Origin: Doryteuthis pealeii | Lineage: Eukaryota > Mollusca > Cephalopoda > Myopsida > Loliginidae | DNA: 64,000 nucleotides | Assembly: GCA_023376005.1 (NCBI GenBank) | Contig: CM042162.1 | Location: 91,402,137 to 91,466,136, forward strand | Direction of reading: 5' to 3' | In this document: piece by piece, positions 24,324 through 37,459 of the stretch | Layout of the letters: each line of letters starts with the position of its first letter | Numbering within the stretch: the first letter of the stretch is position 1 | Made by a program: the position numbers and the translations under genes | The notes under the pieces: generated by a model | Databases searched by the model: none | Told to the model about the DNA's origin: nothing | What the model saw: only the letters and a program-made list of their open reading frames with translations

Positions 24324-24500
24324 TTGCATAAAGGTGTCAAAATTAGGGTGACCAAGAAAAAAACAGAACCTACAAATTTTTGTAATAAACTTAATTTTAA
24401 CTAGGAGGGTTACGGTTAAAGTTAGTTTAATGGAAAATGAATAAATAATTTGAGTTCTGTTTTTTCTGGGTCACCTAATTTTGACACCTTTATGCAAAAA
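24324..24500. mobile_element. Short AGGGTGACC MITE, right arm
   Basis: Mirror of 14,167-14,340, with terminal TTGCATAAAGGTGTCAAAAT and its inverse. The internal GGAGGGTTACGGTTAAAG is a degenerate telomere-like tract. Confidence 0.7.
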
Positions 24501-24655
24501 CCTTCGCGGCGAGAAAAAACCCGGCAAATAGTTTGATTGTAAAATTATACTACCAACATCACTGGGGAGAAAAATTTTTTGGAAATAAGGAAAGACCAAG
24601 ATAATCGTACCAACCAAAAATAATCGATTGATACAATACTTGGCCAAAAGAAAAA

Positions 24656-24657
<2 letters not shown>

Positions 24658-24750
<93 letters not shown>
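24658..24750. repeat. (TA)n microsatellite, right arm
   Basis: Counterpart of 13,910-13,997, interrupted here by AATATATTATATTATAT. The interruption is absent from the left arm, so at least one of the two tracts is mis-assembled or has mutated. Confidence 0.9.
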
Positions 24751-24753
<3 letters not shown>

Positions 24754-25348
24754 GCCAGGTTGACATGCCGTTAAAATCGGTCCATCAGCCAAAACTTCTA
24801 TTCGTCTAAAATGTAAATAAAAACGTACATGAACACGGTTCCCTAACCTCTATTCATAAACTATCCCTAGACGTGTTGACATGCCATTAAAATCAATCAA
24901 CCAATACTTCTGTTCCGCCAGAAGAATTAGTTTATTCGCATTTAAAAATGCAATTAATGCTATTGTCTTAATTTTAGGAGAGTCGGATCTTAGCCCTGAA
25001 AAGCACTAATCGAAACTTTAAGTAGGTTATTTTTTAAGTAAAGTTTAAGTTCAAAAATATTTACGTTTCTTCCTTCAATGTGGACTACTGATCACGTGAC
25101 GTATTTTGGCGGCACCTAAGGTACTTTTTATAGCATCACTTTTTAAAATTTTTATGGGACCCCCTTTTCGGCAATATATGTCATTACCTAAACTTTGACT
25201 CCACCCCCTATTCAAATACGAGAAACAGTTTTAAATAACCATACCCTCCATACCCCAAATCTAACCCACGTGCACATCGCAATTTTTCTTCTTCCGTATA
25301 AACCCACCGACCACAATGAATAGATATTTTGTAGTGATATTTTTTATA

Positions 25349-25993
25349 CTAGCAAATATATGCACCCTCCGGGTGCAAGTATTTAAGTTTTAATGTAATA
25401 AAATATTGTATTAAATTAGAAAGGCTAAATGAAACTAAATAAGAATACAGATAAAAAGATTTGAAACAGAGGAGTATAATAAAGATTTGAAACAGAGAGT
25501 ATAATAAAAAATGGAACAACTGAAACTTACTCTTCCATCACTCTCGTCTTTCATTGTTATTTTTTTCTAATTTAAGTATTTAGTTATAAGAGGAAGTAAA
25601 GAATAAATGACATTTTTTTATTGTTAATGGATTTCATTTAAGATTCATTGAAGAGATTTTTGCTTATATTCATTAAATAAAACCAAACGTTAGAAATCAA
25701 TAATACTAAGCACATATTTATTAAATTCGATTTTTTAATATTAATATGCAAATTAGCCTTCCCGTTCACACTGTAAACCGCTATTTGTTGTATATATAAA
25801 TATAATTGCATGTTGTTTGTATGTAGACATAGTTAACAGTATTAATAATGTAGACAATTTTATTAATAATTGAGGTTTAGATAAAAATAAATCATGGAGA
25901 ATGTTATGTCAATAACTAAGAGAATTGTGACTTGAGTAGGAATATAGTTTCGGTTACAGACAGAAAAACACACAATCTCCATTATAAATAAGA
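25349..25993 (-). mobile_element. Non-autonomous Helitron, right arm
   Basis: Mirror of 12,649-13,300. Read on the minus strand it starts at TC (25,993-25,992) and ends with the TGCACCCGGAGGGTGCA hairpin and CTAG at 25,352-25,349. Flanking A and T agree with the other copy. No Rep/helicase frame. Confidence 0.7.
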
Positions 25994-26069
25994 TTTATAC
26001 CATTTTTACCTATGCTATTTAAAAAAATGTTTTTTTATAGTTCACCACTTGTGCTATATACTCGCCCCC

Positions 26070-26410
26070 CCCTTGAAGGTGAGTTGTGTAATGGTTAGAG
26101 TCATGGGAAATGGACTCGTCGACCCTAGTTAAATCTGGTAGATGCTGTTAGCTTTTCACATCGCGCTAACACCCTTAGGAAAAAGGTATGCAACTAACCA
26201 CTCTCCCTTCGTCTATGGGTTAATAGTAGGACAGACTGGGTTCTTTACCCTTGGCTTGTTAACCAGTCTAGGAAAAGGAAACTGAATTTAAACCTGTTAA
26301 ACCTCGTTTAAGAAATGTACCTGGTGTCGCATCCCTGCTCGTACGGATGGGTTGATAAATATATATACAGAGATGCTGATAGGTACGCGTCCCTGACGCA
26401 TAAAAAATTT
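26070..26410 (+). mobile_element. tRNA-derived SINE, right arm
   Basis: Mirror of 12,230-12,580. GAGTTGTGTAATGGTTAGAG begins the tRNA-like head. Box B reads CTAGTTAAATCTGG, missing two bases that the left arm retains. Confidence 0.6.
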
Positions 26411-26629
26411 AAAAGGACGCAGTAAAATCATAACCATGCGTCACAAGTGTTTTTTTTTTTTTCCCACACATTTCAAGCTAACTGTAAATACATTTCAAAT
26501 AGTTTCTTAGAAACGAATTACACAAGATAGGTACAAGTCTTTCTTTTCTCTATTGGAGTTAACTCAACACTTTCTTTTTCTAATTACATGAACTATTAAA
26601 AAAGCATATTACTGTAGGACTTGGATCCC

Positions 26630-26666
26630 TAAACCGTAATTTAGTTTTATATATATATTATATATA

Positions 26667-26708
<42 letters not shown>

Positions 26709-26850
26709 AATTACGGTTTGGGGATGAAGGTTGTTTTAATTACATATTACTTAAAGAAAAAAAAAAAAAAAAAAAAATTAATACTACTTTAATGTTGAAA
26801 AATTTTTTTTTTTTTTAAACCAAGTTTAATTGAAATTATACATTGCAATA
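26630..26850. repeat. TA microsatellite with MITE fragment, right arm
   Basis: Mirror of 11,800-12,012, with (TA)n at 26,648-26,702 between inverted AAACCGTAATTTAG and CTAAATTACGGTTT, then poly-A and poly-T runs. Confidence 0.6.
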
Positions 26851-27084
26851 CTAAACACAATAGGAATACCAAAAATCGTCTGCTAAACTCTGCTTATGTT
26901 TTTAAAACGAATTAAAATTAATTAAATCTATTATTTAAGGTCAAACTTTTGTCTAAATTACACATTTAATTCATTTTTAAAACATTTAAAACGATTTTTT
27001 CGGTCAATTTCGGTCTCAGACGCTGTTTTAAATGGCTTAAAATGTCTTGTTTACAAATTTAATGTAACATTCGCCATTGCAAAA

Positions 27085-27725
27085 AAAATTACCAAAATTC
27101 AGGTAATTATCCGATTTTAATGAAATTTTCAGTATTCATTTATCAATTAATGAATTTTATAATGCATCAACTATTTTATTTCAAAACTTTAAGTATTTTT
27201 GCTATGAAAAATTAATATATAAAATTCATTTAAAATATGAAAGGCCTGATGTTCAGTTAAAATGTTATATTTTTAGATTCTAGAAATAAATATTTAATGC
27301 AAACGTTTATTTTAGTAAATAATAAGTTTGAAGAAAATTTGAAATTTTATAAAAAATATTTTTTTATTCGATAATTATTTATTTATATTATATAAAAGAA
27401 ATACATCGATAGCTGCTTAAAAAGCCCCCCCCCCAACCCTTTTTAAGCAGAAAATATGATGTATATTTTTTCTTTTATAATATAATATAGCCAATTAAAT
27501 AATTATCGATAAGTAAAAAAGAAATCTCCAAAAATTTATTTTTTAATTTTACAACTCGCAAAATGTTACGCCCCAAAATAAGAGGGGCCAAAATTAAGTG
27601 ACCTGAAAAAAATCAGAAAGTTTTGAAAAACAAATTTTTAAAAAATGCATTATAAAGTTCATTCATTGATAAATCAACACTGAAAATTTCATTATAATAC
27701 GATAATTCCCAGATTTTTGGTAAAT
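27085..27725. mobile_element. Palindromic MITE-like element, right arm
   Basis: Mirror of 10,855-11,570, with a poly-C loop near 27,425-27,434. The arm 27,340-27,424 is degraded relative to 27,435-27,545, although both are near-perfect in the left copy. This again points to sequence error. Confidence 0.6.
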
Positions 27726-27729
27726 TATT

Positions 27730-30715
27730 TTCTGTGGGCTAAATTCATTTTGTCAAAACGGATTTTACGTCAATTTTCGGTATACTATAACTAGCTACCG
27801 GCAGAAACTGGGGTGTAAGGGAGATAACTTCCTATTTTAAGAACTTGAAAATTTTTCAGTTGAGATCATGGTTGAATATATAAAATATGGAGGCCTTTTT
27901 CATTTATAGTGATACTATTTCGTATGTTTGAAATATCTGGATGTCAAATCTGAGTTTTCAAATTAAAAGATTGTTGAATAGTTAATTTAAAAGTATTGCC
28001 TCAATTATGATAAAAATATTTAAAAAAAAAAAAACAAAGTTTAATAGAGATTTATTTTTTATTTTAAGAAAGAAGCGCTATGAATTTTTTAAGTCTTGAA
28101 AAAAAAAACAAACACGTAAAATCTTTTTTGGTTTTTATTTACTTTTTTTTCTCTTTTACCTTTACTTTTTAATCATTAATTAACAACAAAATTCATTTTG
28201 TTGATAATTTTAGTGCTACCTTTTTCAATTATTCTTCAGCGAATAATTTACAACAAATGTTACGAAGTTTTATTTATTTTCAAAAGCGTCAATAACAGGA
28301 AGCACAAGAATTTAAAAAAAACAAAAAACTAATAATCCGAATTTAATAAAATGTTCTGTTATCAAGTAGTAAGATTTTATATTTTAAATAAATCTTTACT
28401 TTAAATTAAAAGTGCGGGTATTAAAACAAACAAACGCGAAGAAACTTAGTTTCTTCGTATTTGTTTTGTTGTTTGTTTGGTTGGTTTTTTTTTTTTTTTT
28501 TGGGTAGAGGAAAATAATTTTTCATTTCTTGAAAGAGAATTTAATGACGAAACATGTAAAAAAAATCGCTGTTTCGATAAACATTTTTGGTAATAAAATT
28601 TGCTCGTAAATTCCTAACATTAAATAAACTGAACCCCCATTTTATGTCCGTGTTTTTGCAAAAAATGTTTATTTTTCTTGCACCCGTTTATTTTACAATA
28701 CTAAACATATTTCCTTTATTTATTTTAATATTCACTTCAATATGTATATTCTAAAATTTTATTTCGTGAGAATGCTTAGTTTTAAAATGGGGGTTCGTTT
28801 TTACACTTTAACTTTTTACTCGTAAATTCCTACCGTAAAATGCCCAACTCTAATTCATGGCAGAAATTTACGAGTAAACAGTTGAATATTACTTTTTGTT
28901 GTTATTTCTTTTCTTTTTTTTTTTTTTTGGCTTTGGTACTCTAAAATAAAAACGTCAGAATTTAATCATCGTCGACGAAAAACAAAATTACGGTCATAAA
29001 AGGAAATTATGAACTTTTGTTTAGTAAATTAGGGTGTCCCAGAAAAAAACAGAACCCACAAAATTTTGTAATAAAACTGCTAATTTTAACTAGGGGAGTT
29101 TAGGGTTTGGGTACTGTTTTTGTCTTCATTTATTTTAATTAAAAAAAAAAAAAATAGCGAATAATTTCATAAACAAAAAGAATTCATTTGCCAATAATTC
29201 CTGTTAATGCGATTAAAATTTATATGAAAAACTGCCAACAAAACTGTTATTTGTTTGTGGTTGCTTTTTTTTTATTAATATAACTCAAAAAATGTTTACT
29301 ACTTAGTGTTAGTATAACAATATCTACAATAAAAATACTCGTGTAAAATATATTTTTAAGAACATTCAGTTTTAATTTCAGTGTTCAATAATTTTTTTTT
29401 TCTTAATTAGATTAGTATTAATTTCAAGTTTACTATTTTTGAAAGGAATGTAAAAAAATAAATAAATAAAATAAATAAGAGAACAATGTACTTTTGGAAA
29501 TAAAGTGATCCTTTAATGAATGAATCATAATAACTTGGGAAATGAGTTGAATTCGTTCACAAATCACACTGTAAAAAGACCGTGGTCACAAGGGGAGATA
29601 ATTTTGATCTTTTGGGCTTCCATATTAAAATTGACGATTTTTAAAAAATCGTTTTAATTCTTTTAAAATATCTTTCCAGGGTTTCCGCATTTTTTAACTT
29701 AGATTTTTTCAAAGATAAAATTCTGGGCTATCTTTGGTTAAAATTGCTAATTAGGCCGTTCTGCGGTTCAACAATTAAATTGACCTTGAAATTTTAAGGT
29801 AGTCCAAAACCCAGTTTAACTTAAGATAGAATTTTTTTTTTTTACATCAATTTAAAGACAACTATATTTTTATGATACTACGAAAAAAAAAAACTTGCTA
29901 CATTAATTATTTTTTGAGTTTTAAGAAAATGAATTTTAAATTTTAAAATCACTTTTTTAGGTTATTGAATTTATATTTTTATTTTTTTATTTTTCTATAT
30001 ATTCTTCAGGATATGATCTTTCAAGAAATGTAAAAATTAGGGACCGGGATTTTTTTTCTTCAAATGGTCAAAGGTCAAAACCCCCCCACATTCTGAATTT
30101 ATAAAAAAAAGTATTTTTTCAAGTTTCTTCCATAAAATAAACTAATCCTTATAAAATTAAGTCGTGGGAAAATAATTGGTGAAAATTTCATTAAAATCGG
30201 ACAATTCCTGATTTTTGGTAATTGTTTTAAAATTAAGAAATTAAAAAAAAAAAAAAAATTACCTCCCTTGGCATTGTTTGCCGGTAACTACCTATAACAC
30301 AAACAACTGAGACTAATGTGTCTATCGTTGGGTTCAATAATTAATTTCAGTGGCTAATTAAATGTATTAATATTTGTTTTTTTAAAGCAATACGTAATTA
30401 AAAACAACCTTAATCCCCAAACCTTTAAACCGTAACCCAATTTGTAAAAAGTTCATTCATACACTGTAGTTAAACTGTCATGGGGGACCACCAAAAAAAG
30501 TTTCCGTTTTAATTTTCTGACCACTTTGCAAGTTTAGCCCTCGTGCCTATTGTGTATTATTATAGAAATTTATGCATTCTAGCCATTAAATTTGTTGCCA
30601 AATACGCCGCACGAAAAGGGTTAAAATTATATAGCAATGAGTTAGCATTTTTTTTTTATTTTTATTTTTTGCTTTGGCACCAAAAGCAAAAATAGACACT
30701 AGGTCATTTTTTAAC
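27730..30715. other. AT-rich stretch of the right arm
   Basis: Mirror of 7.88-10.85 kb. It has a single-ended AGGGTGTCCC MITE piece at 29,010-29,120, the dispersed CCTGATTTTTGGTAATT block at 30,170-30,240 and a MITE arm at 30,390-30,530. No coding signal. Confidence 0.45.
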
Positions 30716-30952
30716 GAGGGTGCCACGCAGGAAGCAGCCCTCCTGTAGTTATGGTTTAAAAATTACTAAGATTCCGTCGGCATTCTCCACCTCATGCAGC
30801 GTGCAAAAAAAAAAAAAAAAAAAAAAATTCACCCTGCTGGTAGGATGTGACACAAGGTCAAAAGTATGGGGCATCCATCGAGGATTGAACTCGATTTTCA
30901 GTAGTAACAGATGTACGAGACTAGCTTGCACCACAACGGAAGCGGCTAATAA
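30716..30952 (-). mobile_element. tRNA-derived SINE-like element, right arm
   Basis: Mirror of 7,633-7,880. The poly-A at 30,806-30,828 corresponds to the left poly-T. Frames that cross it on either strand (30,720-30,974 and 30,749-30,958) are read-through of the SINE. Confidence 0.55.
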
Positions 30953-30989
30953 AACCAACCCTTACACGTTTTAGACGTGGGGACAGGAA

Positions 30990-31685
30990 GACCCCCTGGA
31001 ATCCAGGTATTATCTTTTCCCACCATCTGACACAGGAGATTTCTACTGATCAGTAAGAAAAATGGGGTTTCTTTTGTTTATTTAAATACAGTTGGAGTTC
31101 ACCTATAATTCCCTCCCATAATTCGACAATAAAACTTATCTTAAATTACACCTAATTGGTTTAAAACACCAATATAAAAAAATCTGCTATATAATTAGCT
31201 GTTTACGTAAATATTTTGTGCACAGGAGAAATAAGAGTGAGAATATTCTTTTTTATTGATCCATTATTTATTGATAGATACATTTACATATCTATCAATA
31301 AATAAATAATGGGTCGAGAAAGAAAGTAATAAAAACAAAAATGTTAAAAATAAATCATTCTACGAAACATTTTTAAAAAATTACGTTGCTGTTGTTCAAT
31401 AGCGATTTTTTTATTTTTAGGGGAAATATTGAATTCTATAAATAATCACGACAGCTGGTGTTTCAGAAAAGGTTTTTTGTTCTATTTTTATTTAAAAAGA
31501 AATAAAAGAAGTAGAAATATTGCCCATCTTTTGGTAAGGTGTTACACAGGAGTGAGCAAGCGGGAGGTTGTCACGGTAGTTCTATATTCTTAAGAAGAAG
31601 AAGAAAAGAAAAAAAACCACGATAAGACACTTAAAGAAACTTCAGCTGTCTTCTCTCCTGATGCTATATTTTTTTTACATAACAG
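30990..31685. other. AT-rich spacer, right arm
   Basis: Contains a short perfect hairpin (GATCCATTATTTATTGATAG ... CTATCAATAAATAAATAATGGGTC, 31,258-31,316) and no recognisable gene. The mirror is 6.9-7.6 kb. Confidence 0.45.
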
Positions 31686-31689
31686 AGAG

Positions 31690-31990
31690 CTATGACCTTA
31701 AGAAGAATTTTCTTAAGATATTTTCTACAGACTAATTCAAGATATGATAATATTTAATATTATCATATCTTAATATTATTGATATTAAATATAATAATAT
31801 GAAAGAATCTTTAATATTGAACCTTGTCTGTCATCTTAATAAAGATGACAGAACCGGCAAGGACTTATATTCGAGTTTATTCATTATCTTTTAAAATAAA
31901 TTTTAAAAACTTAAATAATTAACTCAAAATCTTTCTGTCACCTCTAATAAAATATGGCATATTTTATTAGATATGACAGAAAGATTTAGA
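31690..31990. repeat. Cluster of stem-loops, right arm
   Basis: Mirror of 6,595-6,900: TTAAGAAGAATTTTCTTAAG, GATATGATAATATTTAATATTATCATATC in two halves, GTCATCTTAATAAAGATGAC and TTTCTGTCACCTCTAATAAA with its inverse. Confidence 0.6.
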
Positions 31991-32029
31991 CTTGATTATT
32001 TAAAAAAAATTTTAATTAAAAAGGTTAAT

Positions 32030-32064
<35 letters not shown>

Positions 32065-34310
32065 AATAAACTTATTTAATATGCCTACAAAAAAGTTTAT
32101 TACCTAAATACACACACACCCACACTATATTATAAATATGAATAGTTTCCAGTAAAAGAGAAACGTGGCATTATAATGAAAATCCATCTTAATCTAAATT
32201 TGGATTAAGAAGATTTAAAAAAAAAAAAATAAATAAAAATAATAAATAAAAAAAAAAAAAAAGATGCAAGGGTAAAATTATTAGTTTTTGAAAAAAAAAC
32301 AAAAAAAAAAAACGGGGGTGTTGAAAAAAGTAAGTTTATCAATTTTGGCAAGTGTACTACTAATAAATGCTATATTTAGTTACAAAAGATGTTTAGCATT
32401 GTTTACCATAAAAATTACAATATACAGTATACTCCAACCCACACCCGTAAACAAATATATACAAAAAAAAATGAAAAATATAGGTTAAGTGTAGATTTAT
32501 AGAATTATAGTCGCACATGCTTGTTTAATTATTACTTATTTATTAATAATATTTTTCTTTGCAACGTAAAATAAAAACGATTGCATATTTTGAAAACTGA
32601 AATTATGCAGTTAATTGTTTCAGGAATAATTTCCAAACAAAAGATTAACCCCTTTGCCTTAAGTTGTTCAAGAATTAAATTTTTAATCTTTTTATTACCC
32701 GATGTCATTATTTAGCTTGAGAAGGAGGTGGGGGCAGTATATACTTTTTATTTTATTTTAAGGTTTTAGCACATTTCAGCTTTAAAACAGTCAACAAAGT
32801 AAGGCTTCAAATCGCTAAGATTGAAAAGTCAACATATACAATTTTCTAAAGTAAAGACAAATTATTTTTTTTCAGAAACTTTCCTTACACAATTTAAGAA
32901 ACCAAGTAAAATATAAATATATATTTAGACAAATTTGCACGTTGTAAGAAAAATATATAAATTTTGTTTTCTTGTAAAAAAAATATTTAAAAATAAAAAA
33001 GGATTTGTTTTTTATTTAATTTAATTCAAATATAAAATAAATAAATAAATAAATAAATAATGCACGAAACTTAATTTCATTTTATTTCAATTCTATCATT
33101 CAATAAATTCGATCTCAAATTCAATATATGTTTTGTTTAAATTTAAACTTTTATCTTAAGGATGCCCTGGTAAAGCTCAATTTTACAAGCGAGTCAAATA
33201 ATTTTTTAAAAAGAAAACCACTGTTTGATTTCATTCTGCATCGACCGCCTTATAAATAAAAATATTTTTCTCTTTTAACGATAAACATTAAAACAAACAA
33301 GCACTAGCTACTTACGGCCGGGTTGTTTTTAATTTCCTGAAAACGTTGGCTCATAACATGTTTATCGGTAAGCCGATATTTCAATATTCCTCGTAATATT
33401 TTCTCAAAAGCTTTCATCGTGAGTCAGTGTAACATTTAAGTTTAAAAAAAAAACGTGTGCCCTCGCTGTCTTTTTCAGCAACAGCGCTCGAGTCGCATGT
33501 GGACGCACTGGCTTTGTAGGCCGCGAAATGTCGAGGTATGACCGAGGGGAAGGGGAAAATTGGTATGTGAGAGTTATCTGCCCTTGGATATTGGAGTCCT
33601 CAAGAGTTATCGCCTCTTACTTACATACGTAAACTGAGTCGATGAAGTAGTACCATGTTTCATCGAAAGTAAGACAGGGCTTATATTAATTTTCAATACG
33701 AAATATAACACTAAGGCTTATTTTCGGGGGATCTTGAGTGTCTGTATCGTATGATATGATTGTGAAGAATGCTTTTTTTTCTTTCGTCTGTCTGCCGCTC
33801 TCAACTAGGAGTTATTTTAAGAGGAGGCTCTTCTATTGACACCTTCGGTCTTTTGTCTTTTTATTCATACTGTGTATGTAATTGGTTTCGAAAGTATATA
33901 ACCCCACCGATATTTTGCGCCCCCAAAATAAGGGGGGTTCAAATTTAAGTGACCTGAAAAAATCAGAAACTTTTGAAATAAAATGACTGATGCGTTATAA
34001 AATTCACTCGTTGAAAAATCAACACTGAAAATTTAATTAAAATCGGATAATTCCCTGATTTTTGGTATTTTTTTTAAACGGGGTGGGGGGTAAATTTGTT
34101 TTTTAAAAACATGGATTTTTCGACAAATTGGGTATACCTATAATTATCAAAACCATCCTGAAAAATCACGATGGGTCTAAATTTTTCATGTAGGTCTTAT
34201 TTTCAAGGAAAGATGGTATTGAAGCTCAGAGTCGACTTCAGGAATCACCAAATTGTTTAGACCACCGACTTTTTTGATGGACTCTTTGCCCCTCCCCCTT
34301 GACCCCAGGT
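31990..34310. other. AT-rich non-coding stretch, right arm
   Basis: Holds (TAA)n near 32,026-32,060, poly-A runs and (AAAT)n near 33,030-33,060. A relatively GC-rich patch lies at 33,460-33,560. A dispersed block sits at 33,930-34,070. The 66-codon frame at 32,288-32,488 begins in poly-A and has no recognisable domain. The mirror is 4.3-6.6 kb. Confidence 0.45.
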
Positions 34311-34313
34311 ATA

Positions 34314-34446
34314 TCTTGTTATAATAGAGATTGTGCATTTGCCTGTCTGTAACCGACACTACCCCACCAATGACATCACAATCCCATAGTTATTTAATAA
34401 TCATCATTATTTAATCTTAATTAGCTTCCTATTTATTAACAACTAG
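34314..34446 (+). mobile_element. Helitron-like 5' end fragment
   Basis: Starts at TC after A (TCTTGTTATAATAGAGATTG, then TGCCTGTCTGTAACCGACAC), closely matching the 5' end of the Helitron at 12,649. It runs into CTAG at 34,443-34,446 without a hairpin on this strand. The likeliest reading is a truncated Helitron abutting the next one. Confidence 0.45.
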
Positions 34447-34850
34447 TAGTGGCTATCCGGCGTCGCCTGGGTAGACGGGTATTTTAAAAGTTAGATTCAT
34501 TATTACTGAATTAAGTTGAATTCTCGTGGGATGCCTCATTTAAATCCCTATGTAAAAAAAAAAGACCTTGCATTGATCCAGCGACTCTGAAAAGAAATGT
34601 TAATGCCTACTATCTAAAATATTAAATGAAAAAAAAATCTATGCTATTATCATTTAAATTTTATTTTTTAATTATCTTCACGAATATAAATCAAATCTCT
34701 ATTAATTTAGCTCAAAAACCAAGCCCTGGCGATATTTAATGAGTATATATATATTTACTTTGTCGTTAATTGTTTTATTACGAAGTTTTCTCCAGACATA
34801 AATATACACACAACTGCCCTTTATATATGTATAGATGTCTCTCTTAAAGT
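34443..34850 (-). mobile_element. Helitron-like 3' end and body
   Basis: On the minus strand the hairpin CCCAGGCGACGCCGG (34,457-34,471) precedes CTAG (34,446-34,443), then T. The body (AGTTGAATTCTCGTGGGATGCC, CCTTGCATTGATCCAGCGAC, CACAACTGCCCTTTATATATG) recurs without the terminus at 44,953-45,310 and 52,350-52,690. The mirror is 3.73-4.15 kb. Confidence 0.5.
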
Positions 34851-34969
34851 CTAACTGAATTTGATTTGCCTCAAAACAGCCCATGTTATTGATGCATTTA
34901 AAATCCTGGAATGTGTCTTATATATATGGGGTTACAAGAGGTTTTGGTGTTTTAAGGTTTAAAGGTTTA

Positions 34970-35170
34970 AAGGTAGCTGGATATTCTCGTTGTGTGTTCC
35001 AAGGATTTTAAGTCAAAAAACAGCATTGCTCACATGACTTTTGGAAACATTTTTTCACGCTCAGAATTGCGGCGGCATGGAATAAGCTGCCCGCGTCTGT
35101 TGTAGACTGCCGAAACACTGAATCTTTCAAAGCCTCCATGCTTCCTGTAGTCCGCCAACACTATACCTGA
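34970..35170 (+). pseudogene. CR1/Jockey-like LINE: C-terminal end of reverse transcriptase ORF
   Basis: From about 35,050 the plus strand reads FFTLRIAAAWNKLPASVVDC, then RNTESFKASML, and stops at TGA 35,168-35,170. This matches the conserved last block of many LINE ORF2 proteins (F..R....WNKLP..VV....T..FK..L). The preceding 70 bases belong to the same protein in another frame, with a shift in the T-run near 35,050. Only the extreme C-terminus is present, so this is a 5'-truncated insertion. It is followed directly by the 3' UTR array and an AATAAA at about 36,190. Confidence 0.7.
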
Positions 35171-35220
35171 TACCCCTATCCACACACATATGAACACACG
35201 CGCACACATACATGCATATT

Positions 35221-36200
35221 ACTACGGTAAACTGTTCATGTTCCTGACACCAATACATTATTCTGTGTACTTGACATGAGACTTTGATGAGTTGTGGTGT
35301 ACCTGAGCACTGTACATATACATGTATATTACTACTGTAAACTGTTCATGTTCCTGACACTAATACATTATTCTGTGTACTTCACATGAGACTTTGATGA
35401 GTTGTGGTGTACCTGAGCACTGTACACATACATGTATATTACTACTGTAAACTGTTCATGTTCCTGACACCAATACATTATTCTATCTACTTGATATGAG
35501 ACTTTGATGAGTTGTGGTGCACCTGAGCACTGTACACATACATGCATATTACTACTGTAAACTGTTCATATTCCTGACACTAATACATTATTCTGTGTAC
35601 TAGGCATGAGACTTTGATGAGTTGTTGTGTACCTGAGCACTGTACACATACATGTATATTACTACTGTAAACTGTTCATGTTCCTGACACTAATACATTA
35701 TTCTGTGTACTTGACATGAGACTTTGATGAGTTGTGGTGTACCTGAGCACTGTACACATACATGTATATTACTACTGTAAACTGTTCATGTTCCTGACAC
35801 CAATACATTATTCTGTGTACTTGACATGAGACTTTGATGAGTTGTTGTGTACCTGAGCACTGTACACATACATGCATATTACTACTGTAAACTGTTCATG
35901 TTCCTGACACTAATACATTATTCTGTGTACTAGGCATGAGACTTTGATGAGTTGTTGTGTACCTGAGCACTGTACACATACATGTATATTACTACTGTAA
36001 ACTGTTCATGTTCCTGACACCAATACATTATTCTGTGTACTTGACATGAGACTTTGATGAGTTGTGTTGTACCTGAGCACTGTACACATACATGTATATT
36101 ACTACTGTAAACTGTTCATGTTCCTGACACTAATACATTATTCTGTGTACTTGACATGAGACTTTGATGAGTTGTGGTGCACCTGAGCATTGTACACAAT
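35221..36200 (+). repeat. 110-bp tandem array in LINE 3' UTR, nine units
   Basis: Units begin ACTACTGTAAACTGTTCATG at 35,221, 35,331, 35,441, 35,551, 35,661, 35,771, 35,881, 35,991 and 36,101, an exact 110-base period. Differences between units are point substitutions (TAATACATT/CAATACATT, CTTGACATG/CTAGGCATG). The array starts about 50 bases after the LINE stop codon and ends at GAGCATTGTACACAATAAATTTCATT. Other copies of the same LINE tail (39.03 kb, 46.03 kb, 49.76 kb) have only one unit, so the array expanded after or during this insertion. Confidence 0.95.
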
Positions 36201-37450
36201 AAATTTCATTATTTATTTACTTTCAACCCCATCTCATTTGGTGGTCATGCTGAAAAGGAAGGAATCCAAGGAACGAAAAAGAATGAGACAAAGGCAGAAG
36301 GTGGTTTTATGACTTAGGCTTTATTGACAGGTCATAGTCGCCTGTATCAATAGGGAAGGTCAATTTTGGAACAAAAACATTTTTTCCTATACTTTTTGGA
36401 TTGTTTTATGGTGTTAAGTATGGGCTGTTTGATGTCAATATTTAATAAAAGTGTTCAAACATTTAAAATACCATAAAACAATCAAGCACATGGCATAGAA
36501 GACAAAACTCTTGATTAAACAAACAAAATTGTATTAACAGAATGTATATACAAAGGCAGCATTGAATACTGGGCGAGGTTCAGCCAAAAGTTCTTTTTTT
36601 AAAGTTCAATGTAAAATGTAAGCTGATATTTCACAATTCACAAAGTGAGAAAGAAAATGTAAAGTTTTTAAGTCACAATAATCATCAGTCAGGCAATAGT
36701 TGAACTGATATTTAGTTTGTCTCTTAAAGCGATAATTATTTAAAGAGAGAGAGGATAGATAGATAGATAGTTTGTACCTTCTGCATTAAAAGTTCTTAAA
36801 ACATGTGACAAGGATTCTCTTAAGCAGGCAAAATCTTTCTGCTTGAAAATGAAAAAGTTTGGGTTTAAATAGAATTTTGGTAGGCTTCGCAAAGCTCTAT
36901 TTGATAATTTTTCTTTTTAAGCGGTAACGCCTCTGATTGGTTGAATTTTACAAATTTTATTTTTTTATTCTCTTTTTTCTAACATGCGCAATTCCATGCG
37001 CAATTCCATGTGCAAAACAATCATTTTTGTCATTCGATCTCTTTCTGTTGAAGTATGAACTTCCGGCTCGCCACAATGAAAACAAAAACAAAACAAAAAA
37101 CAAAAACATTTTTTCCTTTTTTGGATTGTTTTAAAAATAATTTTGAGACTTTTAAATTCACTGTAAGTTAGTGAGTTTATATTCTCTTTTTTTTTCTTTC
37201 TTTTTGTCAGGACCTATCTTTCCAAGCTAAAATTTAAGACCCAGGTTAGCCCTAACTCAAACCCAGTATACCTTTAATTGCCAGTCATTTTTATATGAAA
37301 TTGGTAGATAGCCTAAAAAAAGTTTGATTTATGGTTATTTATTTATTTTTTATTTAATTTCAGATAAAAATGTCTGTAAAATGATGTTCAGTTTTTAATC
37401 AACAAGTAACAATTCCAAAAGTTTTTCTTTGGATAAAATGCAACCCCCCA
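36200..37450. other. AT-rich segment, allele-specific in part
   Basis: Bases of about 36,375-37,075 are replaced in copy B by an unrelated stretch of about 1 kb (46,319-47,340). The segment includes GATA repeats (36,755-36,770) and the duplicated GCGCAATTCCATGC (36,985-37,010). The frame at 36,937-37,134 is low complexity. No gene. Confidence 0.5.
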
Positions 37451-37459
37451 ACTTTATGA

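Noticed and set aside
35221..36200. Regular 110-bp array considered as a CRISPR-like array
   Set aside because: The entire 110-base unit repeats with no variable spacers. It lies in a LINE 3' UTR, and the DNA is animal.
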